This document shows, one piece after another, positions 5,707-14,446 of a stretch of 64,000 nt of DNA. The stretch's first letter is position 1, and every line of letters starts with the position of its first letter. A program made the translations under genes and the position numbers. Under the pieces are notes generated by a model. The model was not told the DNA's origin. It did not search any database and saw only the letters and a program-made list of their open reading frames with translations. Source of the DNA: an uncultured Prevotellaceae bacterium (GTDB lineage Bacteria > Bacteroidota > Bacteroidia > Bacteroidales > Bacteroidaceae); assembly GCA_947174945.1 (NCBI GenBank), contig CAMWKZ010000005.1, positions 1 through 64,000 on the forward strand, in the 5' to 3' direction.

Positions 5707-8169
5707 ATGCCGAAGAATTTTATCTATAAATTCTTTCTGCTTGTTGTTATGCTGGGCATAACGGCAAGCGTACAGGGAGAGGGCAACGAGCGCAGATTCT
5801 ACGTGTTCGATGCCTCTAATGACATGGCTGCCAGTGGTGCGCAGACTATCAAGGGTACGAAGACGGGCAGGTTGATTATTACGACCATTGGGCAGGTGAA
5901 CTTCTACGACGGCAACTCGTTTACCCACATAGCCCCCAAGCCGAGCGATTTCTATCCGCTGACGAACTATAGCGGCAACTATAGGTTGATGTTTGACCGC
6001 TACCATCGCTTGTGGCTGAAGAACAAGCAACAACTGATGTGCGCCGACCTGATGATGGAGGAGATAGTTCACGATGTTGGAAACGTGTTTCACGAGATGG
6101 GCGTAGACAAGCCCGTTGACAACCTGTTTGCCGACACGGACAATTATCTGTGGCTTCTGACGGAGGGCCGGCTGGTTAGCAAGGGGCGCAACAAGGTGCT
6201 GCCTGTGCGCAGGGGTGTTGAGTTGCATGATGTCGACGTGTACGACAATCATTATGTGCTGCAGTTCTATGCCGACGGACTGGTAAACGTTTTCGACCTG
6301 AAGACGGGAAAGCGCGTTGGCAGCATCAGGAATGAAGCGGAAACTGAGCAATACGAATCGTCATCGGTCATCTATCCCTATGAGGACGGCTACTTCCAGA
6401 TAAGGAATGGTGCGAAGGGGGCCATACTGCGCCGTCTGGACATGAAGACGCGCCAGTGGACGCTGGTGATGAGCCAGCCGTACCATCTAAACAACATGGT
6501 AGCGCGCAAGAGCATACTCTATATAGCTGCCGAGCATGGGTACTGGACATACGACCTGCAGACGGGTGAGAAAGAGCATATAGAGATGCTAAAGCTGACC
6601 AAGGGGCGCGAGCTGAACACGGGGGTCAATGTGATGGAGTTTGACCGTCAGGGCGGACTGTGGATTGGCACTGAGAACCGAGGACTGCTATATGCCAAGC
6701 CGTTCAACTCGCCTTTCCAGACCTATTCGTGGGACAACCCAGAGTCGACACACTATTACCAGCTGATGGCTGACAAGTTAGGGGCTAAACGGAAAAGGTA
6801 TCCGCGACAGGTGAACTGCATATACAAGGATAGCCGTGGGTGGACATGGACTGGTACCTATACGGGATTATACCTGCAGCGGAACGACGGCACTCCTCGG
6901 CGATACTACGGGGATAAGGACGGCCTTAGGAACGAGATGATACACAGTGTGGTGGAAGACAAGAACCACGACATCTGGGCAAGCACCAGCTTCGGCATAT
7001 CACACCTATATATCAAGGGCGACAGTGTGGCACGCATTGAGACCTATATCCATCACGACAATGTGCCCAACGAGGCTTTTGTCAATGACATGGCTGCTCG
7101 TCTGAACGACGGGCGCATCGTGATGCAGTCGCTCGACCACATGGTGGTCTTCGACCCGTCGGCGTTCCATTCGCTGTCGTCGGATGAATTTACGCTCTAT
7201 CCTAAGTTGATGGGCTTGCGGTGCAATGGTCAGGATGTGGAAACAGGCAAGGAGTACGACGGCAGGGTCATCATCGACCGTGCTGTGAGCCGCGTGGAGG
7301 AGATTCATGCGAACTATGACCAGAACACAATGAGGCTAACTTTCTCTGCCCTCAACTATTTCCGCCCGATGCAGACCTACTATCGCATCAGGATAAAGGG
7401 GCTTGCACCATATAATAACTGGCGAGTGTTTTCGCACGGTACAACACCGCAGGACGTGGATAGAAACGGAATGTTGTGCCTGATGCTTATCAACATGATG
7501 CCCGGCCAGTATAAGATGGAGGTGCAGGCATCGCAGAGCCCTGACAACTGGACGCAGGAGCCATACGTGTGGACCATTATAATACACCAGCCTTGGTGGC
7601 GCAGCACGGGCATTTACCTGTTGCTTGCCATTATAGTGTTTGGCTTGCTGCTCGCCAATTTCGTCCTGTTCAACCGCAATACGAAGATGCGCATGATGCG
7701 TAACAACGGCGAGGACGACATTCTGCGACGCATCAAGAACTTTGTCAGCCGTTGCGATTCCATGTCAAGCGAGGTGCTGTCGCCCTACACCATGTCGCAG
7801 AACGGTGAAGAGGCAGAGGGGCATATCGGCCAGCTGGATGAGGAGTTTATGGAGGTGATGCTGAAGGTGATACCCTATGTCAACGGACTGAAGGAGCAGC
7901 CGTTCACCATGAGCGACTTGGCTGATATGCTGAATACAGAGACGTCGAAGCTGTATGAATTACTGGCTGCTAATCAGGACAAGAACCCTCGCCAGCTGAT
8001 TGGCAGGCTACGACTGCAAGAGGCTGCCCGTCTGCTGACGACTACCGACATGACGATTGAGAAGATTGCCGACCAGTGTCACTATGTGTCGCCAAACTAT
8101 TTCATCGCATCGTTCTATCATCATTATAGAACAACTCCGCAGGACTATCGGAAATCCAATGCCCGATAG
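5707..8169 (+). CDS. Membrane-anchored propeller/Y_Y_Y sensor with AraC-type HTH, no kinase
   Basis: Probable one-component transmembrane transcription regulator. Residues 1-24 are a signal peptide. A large periplasmic region with two-component-regulator propeller repeats follows; GGLWIGTENRGLLYA, WTGTYTGLYLQ and DIWASTSFGISHL are repeat cores. A Y_Y_Y-like beta domain lies at about 520-630, one membrane helix at about 632-655 (GIYLLLAIIVFGLLLANFVLF), and a cytoplasmic linker leads to an AraC-type DNA-binding domain at 728-818. Hybrid two-component systems of Bacteroidota have the same ends but carry histidine kinase and receiver domains between; here only about 70 residues lie in that place. 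No PUL genes are adjacent, so the ligand is unknown. The 3' end overlaps the convergent DUF5103 gene by 25 bases. Confidence 0.85.
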   Translation: MPKNFIYKFFLLVVMLGITASVQGEGNERRFYVFDASNDMAASGAQTIKGTKTGRLIITTIGQVNFYDGNSFTHIAPKPSDFYPLTNYSGNYRLMFDRYHRLWLKNKQQLMCADLMMEEIVHDVGNVFHEMGVDKPVDNLFADTDNYLWLLTEGRLVSKGRNKVLPVRRGVELHDVDVYDNHYVLQFYADGLVNVFDLKTGKRVGSIRNEAETEQYESSSVIYPYEDGYFQIRNGAKGAILRRLDMKTRQWTLVMSQPYHLNNMVARKSILYIAAEHGYWTYDLQTGEKEHIEMLKLTKGRELNTGVNVMEFDRQGGLWIGTENRGLLYAKPFNSPFQTYSWDNPESTHYYQLMADKLGAKRKRYPRQVNCIYKDSRGWTWTGTYTGLYLQRNDGTPRRYYGDKDGLRNEMIHSVVEDKNHDIWASTSFGISHLYIKGDSVARIETYIHHDNVPNEAFVNDMAARLNDGRIVMQSLDHMVVFDPSAFHSLSSDEFTLYPKLMGLRCNGQDVETGKEYDGRVIIDRAVSRVEEIHANYDQNTMRLTFSALNYFRPMQTYYRIRIKGLAPYNNWRVFSHGTTPQDVDRNGMLCLMLINMMPGQYKMEVQASQSPDNWTQEPYVWTIIIHQPWWRSTGIYLLLAIIVFGLLLANFVLFNRNTKMRMMRNNGEDDILRRIKNFVSRCDSMSSEVLSPYTMSQNGEEAEGHIGQLDEEFMEVMLKVIPYVNGLKEQPFTMSDLADMLNTETSKLYELLAANQDKNPRQLIGRLRLQEAARLLTTTDMTIEKIADQCHYVSPNYFIASFYHHYRTTPQDYRKSNAR

Positions 8170-9359
8170 CCAACCAGCCGCCACGTGCGCGCACCTGTTT
8201 CCTTATAATATATAAGTATCTGATAACGGTTCTCCGTCTGGAAGAAACTGCCTTCCGATGGTGGTATGCCTCCTGTCGGGGTTAGCAACTGGTAGGAGTA
8301 GTAGCCTTGTTTCAGCAGGATGGAGGCGGAGTACAGTTGCTTTTCAGCGTCGTATTGCATCTTGTAGGTTTCGCGGTCGGCATCGGTGGCCCAGTGTCCC
8401 GCCAAGTAGATGTCGCCTTGGTCTGGCGACTGCAAGGTATAGTTCACCCACACATATTCGCAGGTGTAGTCCTCCTCAGTGCGTTCGCTGTTGCGAATGC
8501 AGAAGGCTCCGTCGGCATCTACGTCCGTCAGGTAGTTGCGGCGGACGGTAGCAGTGAAAGGGTATGCCTGATACGAGTGGCCGTCCCATTCCATGCGGTC
8601 AAGCCCCATCGTGGTGTGCTTCACGTCCAGCATCTCAAACTTATGGAACTCGTTACCGCCGTCGAATATCAGCTGGCGGTTGTGCTGCCATGAGGCACCG
8701 TCCTGATGGACGAAGTTGGGCTTAACGTTCAGCCGGGCTTGGTCGGTGCGCCAGTTCTGCATGACCACGGTGTATAGCTCCTCCTCGGGGCGGTTGATGC
8801 GCAGGCCGTTGTAATTGAGAGTGAACGATAGCTGCTGGTGGCTGTTGTTATGGTCGATGTCCGTATTTGTTGTTACCTCCATGCCTATCGTCATAAGAGG
8901 CTCTACAACGTAGAACTCTACCTCGAGCAACCGTTCATTGTCTTCGTCCTCGTCATACACGGTCAGCCGGTAGTTGCCGCTCATCTTCGGCTGGCATCGC
9001 TCGTTGGGTATCGAGAACTGGTAGTGGGTGTAGAGTACGGTCGTATTGATAGAGTTGCGAATCTCCTCAATGGGGTTGTCGTTGAAGCCGTTTAGCCAGT
9101 CGCTTTCAAAGATGTCCTCCGAGGTGCTCCAGTCGGCTTCGCAGTGTTCTAACCGATAGATGAGCCGATGGTAGTCGTGCGATAGCTGGTCGAAACCGAT
9201 GACAAGCGCGTCGCTACTGCCCAGTGTCATGACAGGGCGGTTGAGCCAGTCGCCGTTGACGATGCTGGTAAGCGACTTGATACGTGGCGAGAAAATGCGG
9301 TTGTCGGCCTGACAGCAGGTCGCTATGAGCAAGAATAGTGACAAAAAACGTAGCTTCAT
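8145..9359 (-). CDS. DUF5103 protein, type IX secretion plug-like
   Basis: Secreted protein of 404 residues with a signal peptide (residues 1-18, ending CCQADN). The N-terminal half carries the DUF5103 features: RIKSLTSIVNGDWLNRPVMTLG, then FDQLSHDYHRLIYRLEHCEADW and a conserved DDNPIEE-like segment (NDNPIEEIRNS). The family includes the Plug protein that closes the SprA/Sov channel of the type IX secretion system, which fits the PorD-like gene at 40455 and a sorting-tail protein at 48688. It is outer-membrane or periplasm located by inference. The promoter is so close to the ATG that the mRNA may be leaderless. Confidence 0.78.
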   Translation of the reverse strand: MKLRFLSLFLLIATCCQADNRIFSPRIKSLTSIVNGDWLNRPVMTLGSSDALVIGFDQLSHDYHRLIYRLEHCEADWSTSEDIFESDWLNGFNDNPIEEIRNSINTTVLYTHYQFSIPNERCQPKMSGNYRLTVYDEDEDNERLLEVEFYVVEPLMTIGMEVTTNTDIDHNNSHQQLSFTLNYNGLRINRPEEELYTVVMQNWRTDQARLNVKPNFVHQDGASWQHNRQLIFDGGNEFHKFEMLDVKHTTMGLDRMEWDGHSYQAYPFTATVRRNYLTDVDADGAFCIRNSERTEEDYTCEYVWVNYTLQSPDQGDIYLAGHWATDADRETYKMQYDAEKQLYSASILLKQGYYSYQLLTPTGGIPPSEGSFFQTENRYQILIYYKETGARTWRLVGYRALDFR

Positions 9360-9363
9360 GCTG

Positions 9364-9392
9364 CAAAGTTAGTAAAAATATTCGTATCTTTG
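9364..9392. promoter_or_regulatory. Overlapping divergent promoters
   Basis: On the minus strand TAACTTTG lies at 9364-9371, with TTTG at 9393-9396, 21 bases behind it. On the plus strand TATCTTTG lies at 9385-9392. The -33 box of the leftward promoter thus abuts the -7 box of the rightward one. The two start codons, 9359 and 9402, lie only 4 and 9 bases outside the boxes. Confidence 0.65.
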
Positions 9393-9401
9393 CAAACAGT
9401 T

Positions 9402-10037
9402 ATGAGAAAGATTGCAATTCTGACCGTTACGCTGCTGGTAGTCCTGATAACGTCATGTCGCCAGCGGAAGCACGATGCAGCATATTATGAGATGATGGTG
9501 GACAGCATTCGAAAGGCTGAACAGGTGAAACAGCTCCAGCGCGAGGCAGGCATTTCGGATGAAGACCCACTGGAGGCGTTCTTATTAAAGCTGCCCAAGC
9601 GACCATTGCCCATGCAGTCGGAAGGAGAGCATTGGAACAAGATAGGGAGTTTTGCAAAACTCCCTCGCCAGCTGAACGACTGCTTTGGCTATATGTCGGA
9701 TGCCGAGCTGAGCGCACTATCCATGCCCAAGGCTGGCGGCCATCAGGTGGTGATGCTGTTGGAAATGCAGGATTCCATTACCCCGGCACTTTATCTTTAC
9801 ACGCTTGACGGCAAGCATCGCCCCGTTGACCAGTTGTGTATCTACGAAGAGAGGTCGGAAGACCGTCCTACCGACTTTGGTAAGACGAAGATGGAGTATT
9901 TCATTACTAGTGGGTGGGAAATCACGCTGTTCAAATACTACCAGTCGCATGAAGCGACGAAACCTACGTTGGAGCAGGCTCGTCGCTTCATTATCAATAA
10001 AGAGGGAAAGTTTGAGGAAGTGATTATTGAACTGTAA
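9402..10037 (+). CDS. Putative lipoprotein of unknown function
   Basis: A 211-residue protein starting MRKIAILTVTLLVVLITSC; the hydrophobic stretch ending LITSC is a lipobox, so the mature protein should be attached at C19. The rest is soluble and mixed alpha/beta with no family I recognise. A segment near residues 55-75 reads KLPRQLNDCFGYMSDAELSALSM. The ATG at 9402 was chosen because the in-frame TTG at 9390 belongs to the promoter box. It overlaps the convergent DUF4861 gene by 14 bases. Confidence 0.7.
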   Translation: MRKIAILTVTLLVVLITSCRQRKHDAAYYEMMVDSIRKAEQVKQLQREAGISDEDPLEAFLLKLPKRPLPMQSEGEHWNKIGSFAKLPRQLNDCFGYMSDAELSALSMPKAGGHQVVMLLEMQDSITPALYLYTLDGKHRPVDQLCIYEERSEDRPTDFGKTKMEYFITSGWEITLFKYYQSHEATKPTLEQARRFIINKEGKFEEVIIEL

Positions 10038-11250
10038 CCTTGACAGGCTGTTCCACTTCCTTCTTCCATGCTTTCAGATAGTCGAACCATTCCTTGGCTG
10101 AATGGTAGCCAAACGTCTCGTTAGCCGAGGTGTAGGTTACTTTATAGGCCATGTGGTTGCCGTTCACTTTCAGTACGTAGCCGTAGTTGTCCTTGTTGGC
10201 GGGCTCTTCGCTGACGATATTCTTGGCAGGCACATAAACAGCCAGCCCCACCGTCTCGCGCTTCCACTTCACGGTGTCAGCTGCGGGATAGTCGGTGCCC
10301 CAGCAGGCGCGCAGCCCTTTCTTATCGCTGAACTCCTCAGAGCCTTTTACATTGATGATACCCGTAGAGAACCGATAGCTGCTGACATTTTGGTTGAACA
10401 ACACGTCGACATCGGTGTCGCGATGGCCTGCATACTGTGTGTAGCGCAGTGTCATATTGATGGGAGCCTGTGCAGTGTCGGCCTTCCAGCCGCGGTCTAC
10501 CACCTCGACGATGGTGCGCAGCGGCCCGTAGCTGATGATGCGCTGAGTGCGTGAGCGGACAGGCTCTACAAGTGTCGGCTGCTGACCGTCCCATCCACGG
10601 AACGCACCCAGTCCGAATGTCTGACCCACCCATAGCACATCGTCACCATAGCCTTTGGCCTTCAGGTCGTCGGGTGTATAGAACTGGGTTTCCTTCAGCT
10701 CCAGTTGCTTGTTGTATTTACCGTAGAGGTCAAGCGTTTGGCGGGCATCGAAATAGATGCGAATGCCGTTCAATTCGCTTTCAAAGTCTACGCCGTGGTG
10801 GTGTTGTATATTATAGGTATAGGCTGCATCGCCACGGGCAGTGATGGCTTCGATGTAGTTGTTCTGCTGGTGCTTCTTCAGCTTCTTGTCCTTAAAGTTG
10901 CTCAGCACCATCTCTGCATACACGCGGGCAGGGTAGGGACGTGGCTCCCCTTCAGTTGCCAGTGTCACCGTGTACTGCAGCTTTTCTTTCTTACCGAGGT
11001 CAACCAGAAAGCAAAGCTCGTCGAAAGTCTCGTCTTGGTTCAGGTCGTCCAACTGGCAGGGAATTTCTTGTCCCGCCTGTGTGGTAACAAGGGCTGAGCG
11101 CACGTCGCCGTAGGGAGCCAGCGAAATGACGACCGGCACATCGGTGCGAGGTGCATTAGAGGGATTGCTGACACTGACCGTCAGCGTTCTGCTGGCGAAG
11201 AGCGCACTGCTGAGTGCTGCCAGCATGATGAGTGATAAAGTTCTTTTCAT
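10024..11250 (-). CDS. DUF4861 domain secreted protein
   Basis: A 408-residue exported protein; residues 1-19 are a signal peptide (LIMLAALSSALFAS). The whole mature part resembles DUF4861, a Bacteroidota beta-rich family often found with polysaccharide-degrading genes: an N-terminal segment PRTDVPVVISLAPYG, then NGIRIYFDARQTLDLYGK and ending in a characteristic SAKEWFDYLKAWKKE. No carbohydrate enzymes are adjacent in this window, so a role in glycan processing is only suggested by the family. It lacks recognisable catalytic motifs. Confidence 0.75.
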   Translation of the reverse strand: MKRTLSLIMLAALSSALFASRTLTVSVSNPSNAPRTDVPVVISLAPYGDVRSALVTTQAGQEIPCQLDDLNQDETFDELCFLVDLGKKEKLQYTVTLATEGEPRPYPARVYAEMVLSNFKDKKLKKHQQNNYIEAITARGDAAYTYNIQHHHGVDFESELNGIRIYFDARQTLDLYGKYNKQLELKETQFYTPDDLKAKGYGDDVLWVGQTFGLGAFRGWDGQQPTLVEPVRSRTQRIISYGPLRTIVEVVDRGWKADTAQAPINMTLRYTQYAGHRDTDVDVLFNQNVSSYRFSTGIINVKGSEEFSDKKGLRACWGTDYPAADTVKWKRETVGLAVYVPAKNIVSEEPANKDNYGYVLKVNGNHMAYKVTYTSANETFGYHSAKEWFDYLKAWKKEVEQPVKVTVQ

Positions 11251-11345
11251 TTGTTGTTATGTATGATTTGTTTCGTGCAAATTTCACATAAATAAACGAA
11301 TAACGGACTAAGATATCACTCTTTTTTATCTTTTTTAGTTTAAAG

Positions 11346-11377
11346 TTTGCTTCTTTAAATAAATTTTAGTAAATTTG
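11346..11377 (+). promoter_or_regulatory. Promoter of the GldB-like lipoprotein gene
   Basis: TTTG at 11346-11349, 20 bases, then TAAATTTG at 11370-11377. A TTG codon in this box is in frame with the gene, but the real start is the ATG at 11417. Confidence 0.7.
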
Positions 11378-11416
11378 CATCAGATTTTAAAGATATTTAA
11401 AGACTCTCTTGCCTCT

Positions 11417-12199
11417 ATGAGAAAAGTTTACGGAATGTTGTGCATACTGATGGTGTTGTGCTTGGGTTGCCAGTGGCAGCTAAAGCCCAGCAGTGTTGAT
11501 ACCGACGAACAGCGGGTCTGCATTCAGCGCTACGACCGTATTGAGAGTCTTTATCTGACCACGGGCGACTACTCAGCTTTGCAGCAGATGAACACCATCT
11601 ACCCCACGCAGACCCGTATGTTGATAGAGGATGTACTGCGGTTGGGGCGTGTGAACGACCGCGACATCAACAGCAAGTTTCTTTGTTATTTTCAAGACTC
11701 TACGTTGCAAGCCATGTTAGAGGAGGTGCAGCGCCAGTATGCCGATATGGACGACATCAACAAAGAGCTGTCTTCTGCCTTTAAGCGGCTGAAGAAGGAA
11801 CTGCCCGACATGGAGATTCCCGAGGTTTACACACAGATAGGCTCCTTCGACCAAAGTATCGTGGTAGACAACCATACGCTGGGCATCAGTCTGGATAAGT
11901 ATCTGGGTGCCGACTATCCTTTCTACATCGACCACTACACGGCTGAACAACGTGCCATGATGGTGCGCTCAATGATAGTACCCGACTGCCTGAGCTTCTA
12001 CCTGCTAAGCCTTTACCCCTTGCCAGCCAAGCATCAGTCGAAACAAGCTCGCGACCAGCACATGGTCAAAATACAATGGGTGGTCAACCAGATGATGCGC
12101 CAGCAAGTGTTCATAAGCGATAAGGTAAATGCCGTCTCCCACCTGATGAAATCAACTTCCTCCCTCAATATTGACCGCCTTCTGCGCTGTGCTGAGTGA
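11417..12199 (+). CDS. Putative lipoprotein, GldB-related
   Basis: A 260-residue protein with an N-terminal MRKVYGMLCILMVLCLGC lipobox (lipidation at C18). The central part, YTQIGSFDQSIVVDNHTLGI then SLDKYLGADYPFY, and the following IVPDCLSFYLLSLYP resemble the GldB-type lipoproteins found throughout Bacteroidota, including non-gliding members. A cell-envelope location is likely. A metallopeptidase-like fold has been suggested for relatives, but no HExxH is visible. Similarity was judged by eye only, so the family call is tentative. Confidence 0.5.
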   Translation: MRKVYGMLCILMVLCLGCQWQLKPSSVDTDEQRVCIQRYDRIESLYLTTGDYSALQQMNTIYPTQTRMLIEDVLRLGRVNDRDINSKFLCYFQDSTLQAMLEEVQRQYADMDDINKELSSAFKRLKKELPDMEIPEVYTQIGSFDQSIVVDNHTLGISLDKYLGADYPFYIDHYTAEQRAMMVRSMIVPDCLSFYLLSLYPLPAKHQSKQARDQHMVKIQWVVNQMMRQQVFISDKVNAVSHLMKSTSSLNIDRLLRCAE

Positions 12200-12239
12200 G
12201 GCTCCAGTTTGGAAACCGCAAAATATCCTGTTGTTTTTT

Positions 12240-12270
12240 TTTGCCGTTTCAGAAATATTCCCTATCTTTG
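12240..12270 (+). promoter_or_regulatory. Promoter of the HipA-like kinase operon (copy A of a duplicated promoter)
   Basis: TTTG at 12240-12243, 19 bases, then TATCTTTG at 12263-12270, followed by CATTGTTCCA. About 60 bases around it (12222-12281) match the promoter at 14395-14452, including the shared blocks TTTGCCGTTTCAGAA and TTTGCATTGTTCCA. Confidence 0.75.
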
Positions 12271-12294
12271 CATTGTTCCATAATCCATTTGTCT

Positions 12295-13095
12295 ATGAGA
12301 ATACCTACTATTAGGAGCATAAAGGCGATAGAGCATCACTATTGTACAGGAGAAGAACCTGTATTAGTGATTGGCTCAGACATGAAAGCGTATGTGTGTA
12401 AGTATATGCGCTCGTCGGCTTCCGCCTATAAATTGACCTGTGAACTAATAGGAACTCAGATGGCAAAAACATGGCAACTATATACACCAGATGCTGCGTT
12501 TGTGTATATTAGGCCAGAGCACTGGGCAGGACAGCTAATGTCACATAATATATCAGCTCCATCACTTGGTAGTAAACGAATAGAAGGTGTTGTAGATATT
12601 ACTCCTTCAACCATCATGGAAGTAGAGCAGACGGATAGCATATTCAGGCAACTATTGAAAATAGCTTTGTTTGATTTTTGGATAGCTAATGAAGATAGAA
12701 ATGCAAATAATGCAAATCTTCTTTATGATGTTAGGCAAGGCCGGCTTATTTCTATTGACTATGGTTGTGCGTTAAATACAGCAACGTTTGAATACCCTTT
12801 GTCGCAGTTGACTTCTACTGATACCATTTTATGGTCAGATTTGTTTGACCATATAGTTAAAAATGTGAATCACGCTACCATAGAGAAAGCAATAATGGAA
12901 TTGGAAAAATCCTATAAGTTATCTCTAAAACGATGTGATGGAGTATCAAGCATAATAATAGAGGATTTGCCAAAGGAATGGAATGTTTCACCATGTATTG
13001 TAACAGACAAACTGCAACAATTATTCAGCAGGAAGTGGGTTGCTGATGTATGGGAGAATTTTATGGAATGTTTAAAAGAAAATATAAGAAAATGA
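12295..13095 (+). CDS. HipA-like kinase domain protein (HipA_2 type)
   Basis: A 266-residue protein related to HipA-type kinases. The catalytic region reads LFDFWIANEDRNANNANLLYD (D, N and DR/NN of the HipA catalytic and metal sites) followed by LISIDYGCALN, equivalent to the DFG-like motif. The N-terminal half is poorly conserved and lacks the full HipA N-domain. ATG 12295 follows the promoter at 12240-12270; an upstream in-frame GTG precedes the promoter and is excluded. It overlaps the DUF3037 gene by ATGA coupling. HipA_2/DUF3037 pairs are recurrent in bacteria; a toxin-antitoxin-like role is possible but unproven. Codon use and AT content differ from the core genes to the left, suggesting transfer. 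Confidence 0.72.
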   Translation: MRIPTIRSIKAIEHHYCTGEEPVLVIGSDMKAYVCKYMRSSASAYKLTCELIGTQMAKTWQLYTPDAAFVYIRPEHWAGQLMSHNISAPSLGSKRIEGVVDITPSTIMEVEQTDSIFRQLLKIALFDFWIANEDRNANNANLLYDVRQGRLISIDYGCALNTATFEYPLSQLTSTDTILWSDLFDHIVKNVNHATIEKAIMELEKSYKLSLKRCDGVSSIIIEDLPKEWNVSPCIVTDKLQQLFSRKWVADVWENFMECLKENIRK

Positions 13096-13457
13096 GTAAT
13101 TGTCTGAAATATAGTATTATTTATGCCGTTATTCGTCCAGAGATTTCTGAGCGGGTCAGTGTTGGGCTAATTATTGTGGATGGCGACAAGATTGATATAC
13201 GTTATTCGCGCCAGAAGTTGAATGCTATTCAACCGTTTTTCTCGGAGAAGGAATACAAATTTGTGTCTCGTGTGGTTATTTCTATGAAAAAGAACCAAAC
13301 GATTAATTCAACAGAGGCAATTAACTATCTAACCAGATATTCTAATAATCTAATTTCGGTATCTCCTTTGCAGGTCATAGATGTTGAGCCTACTAAACAA
13401 AGCAAAGAAAAACTTTTTAAAAGCTACGTCTACGAAAGAAGCCGGAAAAGCGCATAG
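13092..13457 (+). CDS. DUF3037 domain protein
   Basis: A 121-residue partner of the HipA-like kinase, translationally coupled to it (start 13092, upstream stop 13093-13095). It opens CLKYSIIYAVIRPEISERVSVGLI, the typical DUF3037 start (Y-x-I-I-x-x-V-R-P, E, x-V-x-V-G-V). There is no signal peptide or membrane segment, so it should be cytosolic. DUF3037 proteins have no established biochemical activity; the conserved pairing suggests that it regulates or is modified by the kinase. Confidence 0.72.
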   Translation: MSNCLKYSIIYAVIRPEISERVSVGLIIVDGDKIDIRYSRQKLNAIQPFFSEKEYKFVSRVVISMKKNQTINSTEAINYLTRYSNNLISVSPLQVIDVEPTKQSKEKLFKSYVYERSRKSA

Positions 13458-13487
13458 TTTTAGGATATTTGCATCACTAAGAAACTG

Positions 13488-14165
13488 ATGATGGAATTTA
13501 AGAAACTAATTATTATAGCAGTAGGTATAGCCATTACGATGCAGTCGTTCGCTGCGTATAAAACGGGTTCGAATAAATCCAGTAAACCAGATGGCTATGT
13601 TAACCATCACGGATATGTTGATTTGGGACTTCCAAGCGGTTTGAAATGGGCCACGTGCAACATTGGTGCATCCTCTCCGTCGGACTATGGCAATTACTAT
13701 GCTTGGGGAGAGACCACAACAAAATCGTCGTATGACGAGGCCAATAGTCTGACGTATGGCAAAGATACGTCAGCCCTTCAGGCTGCTGGTATAATCGGAG
13801 CCTCGGGCAACCTGACGATGCAGTATGATGCAGCACGGGCAAACTGGGGCGGTAGCTGGCGAATGCCGACAAAGGGGGAATGTGAGGAGCTGGAGCGCGT
13901 TTGTAAGTGGACATGGACGATACAAGGCGGACATAAAGGTTGTAAAATAGTGGGGCCTAACGGACATTCAATCTTTCTTCCCGCTGCTGGTTGGCGTGAA
14001 GAATCGTCACTCAGCTTTGCAGGAGATTACGGTTTTTTATGGAGTTCTACGCCTGACGAGAGTAATACCCAGCGTGCGTTTAGCCCTAATTTCAGCAGAA
14101 GCAGTTATTACGTGGGTGGCGACAACCGCGACAACGGGCGTTCCGTTCGTCCCGTCTTGAAATAA
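13488..14165 (+). CDS. Secreted FISUMP-like domain protein
   Basis: A 225-residue exported protein: a signal peptide of about 24 residues (ending QSFAAY) and then a single Fibrobacter-succinogenes-major-paralogous-like domain, recognised by HGYVDLGLPSGLKWATCNIG, SDYGNYYAWGET, NWGGSWRMPT, GPNGHSIFLPAAG and the terminal GRSVRPVLK. These proteins are surface or periplasmic with unknown function. ATG 13488 or the adjacent ATG 13491 may be used. Two relatives occur at 21658 and 24137, which carry an added Cys-rich or Pro-rich N-terminal region missing here. Confidence 0.75.
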   Translation: MMEFKKLIIIAVGIAITMQSFAAYKTGSNKSSKPDGYVNHHGYVDLGLPSGLKWATCNIGASSPSDYGNYYAWGETTTKSSYDEANSLTYGKDTSALQAAGIIGASGNLTMQYDAARANWGGSWRMPTKGECEELERVCKWTWTIQGGHKGCKIVGPNGHSIFLPAAGWREESSLSFAGDYGFLWSSTPDESNTQRAFSPNFSRSSYYVGGDNRDNGRSVRPVLK

Positions 14166-14222
14166 ACCGAAGCGCACCCGATTTTGATGGATTGGATTTA
14201 ACGCGATTTTGCCTTATTCTGC

Positions 14223-14348
14223 CTCCAGTATCTCCTTCGGGTTGCTTTAGTATCTCTTTCGATATGCTCCAGTATCTGTTTACCCCAGTAAACAGATACT
14301 GTTTAATGTCGATGTAGATACTGGAGCAACCCGAAAGAGATACTGGAG
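14223..14348. repeat. 126-bp nested palindrome built from CTCCAGTATCT units
   Basis: An outer stem of 33 bases (14223-14255 with 14316-14348) matches at 30 positions. Inside it a perfect 14-bp stem (14270-14283 with 14288-14301) closes a 4-base loop. CTCCAGTATCT or a one- or two-base variant occurs three times on the left arm at a 22-base period and again inverted on the right. It sits between the FISUMP gene and the structured RNA. It could act as a strong terminator or be a small palindromic repeat element. Confidence 0.7.
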
Positions 14349-14411
14349 AGTGAGACTATAGTATATACTACGAAAATAGCGGGTTATTTCGTACAATATC
14401 CAGCTGTTTTC

Positions 14412-14442
14412 TTTGCCGTTTCAGAATTTGTTACTACCTTTG
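14412..14442 (+). promoter_or_regulatory. Promoter of the structured RNA / signalling cluster (copy B)
   Basis: TTTG at 14412-14415, 19 bases, then TACCTTTG at 14435-14442. It has the same spacing and flanks as the promoter at 12240-12270. Transcription should begin near 14447-14449, exactly where the closing stem of the RNA begins. Confidence 0.78.
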
Positions 14443-14446
14443 CATT

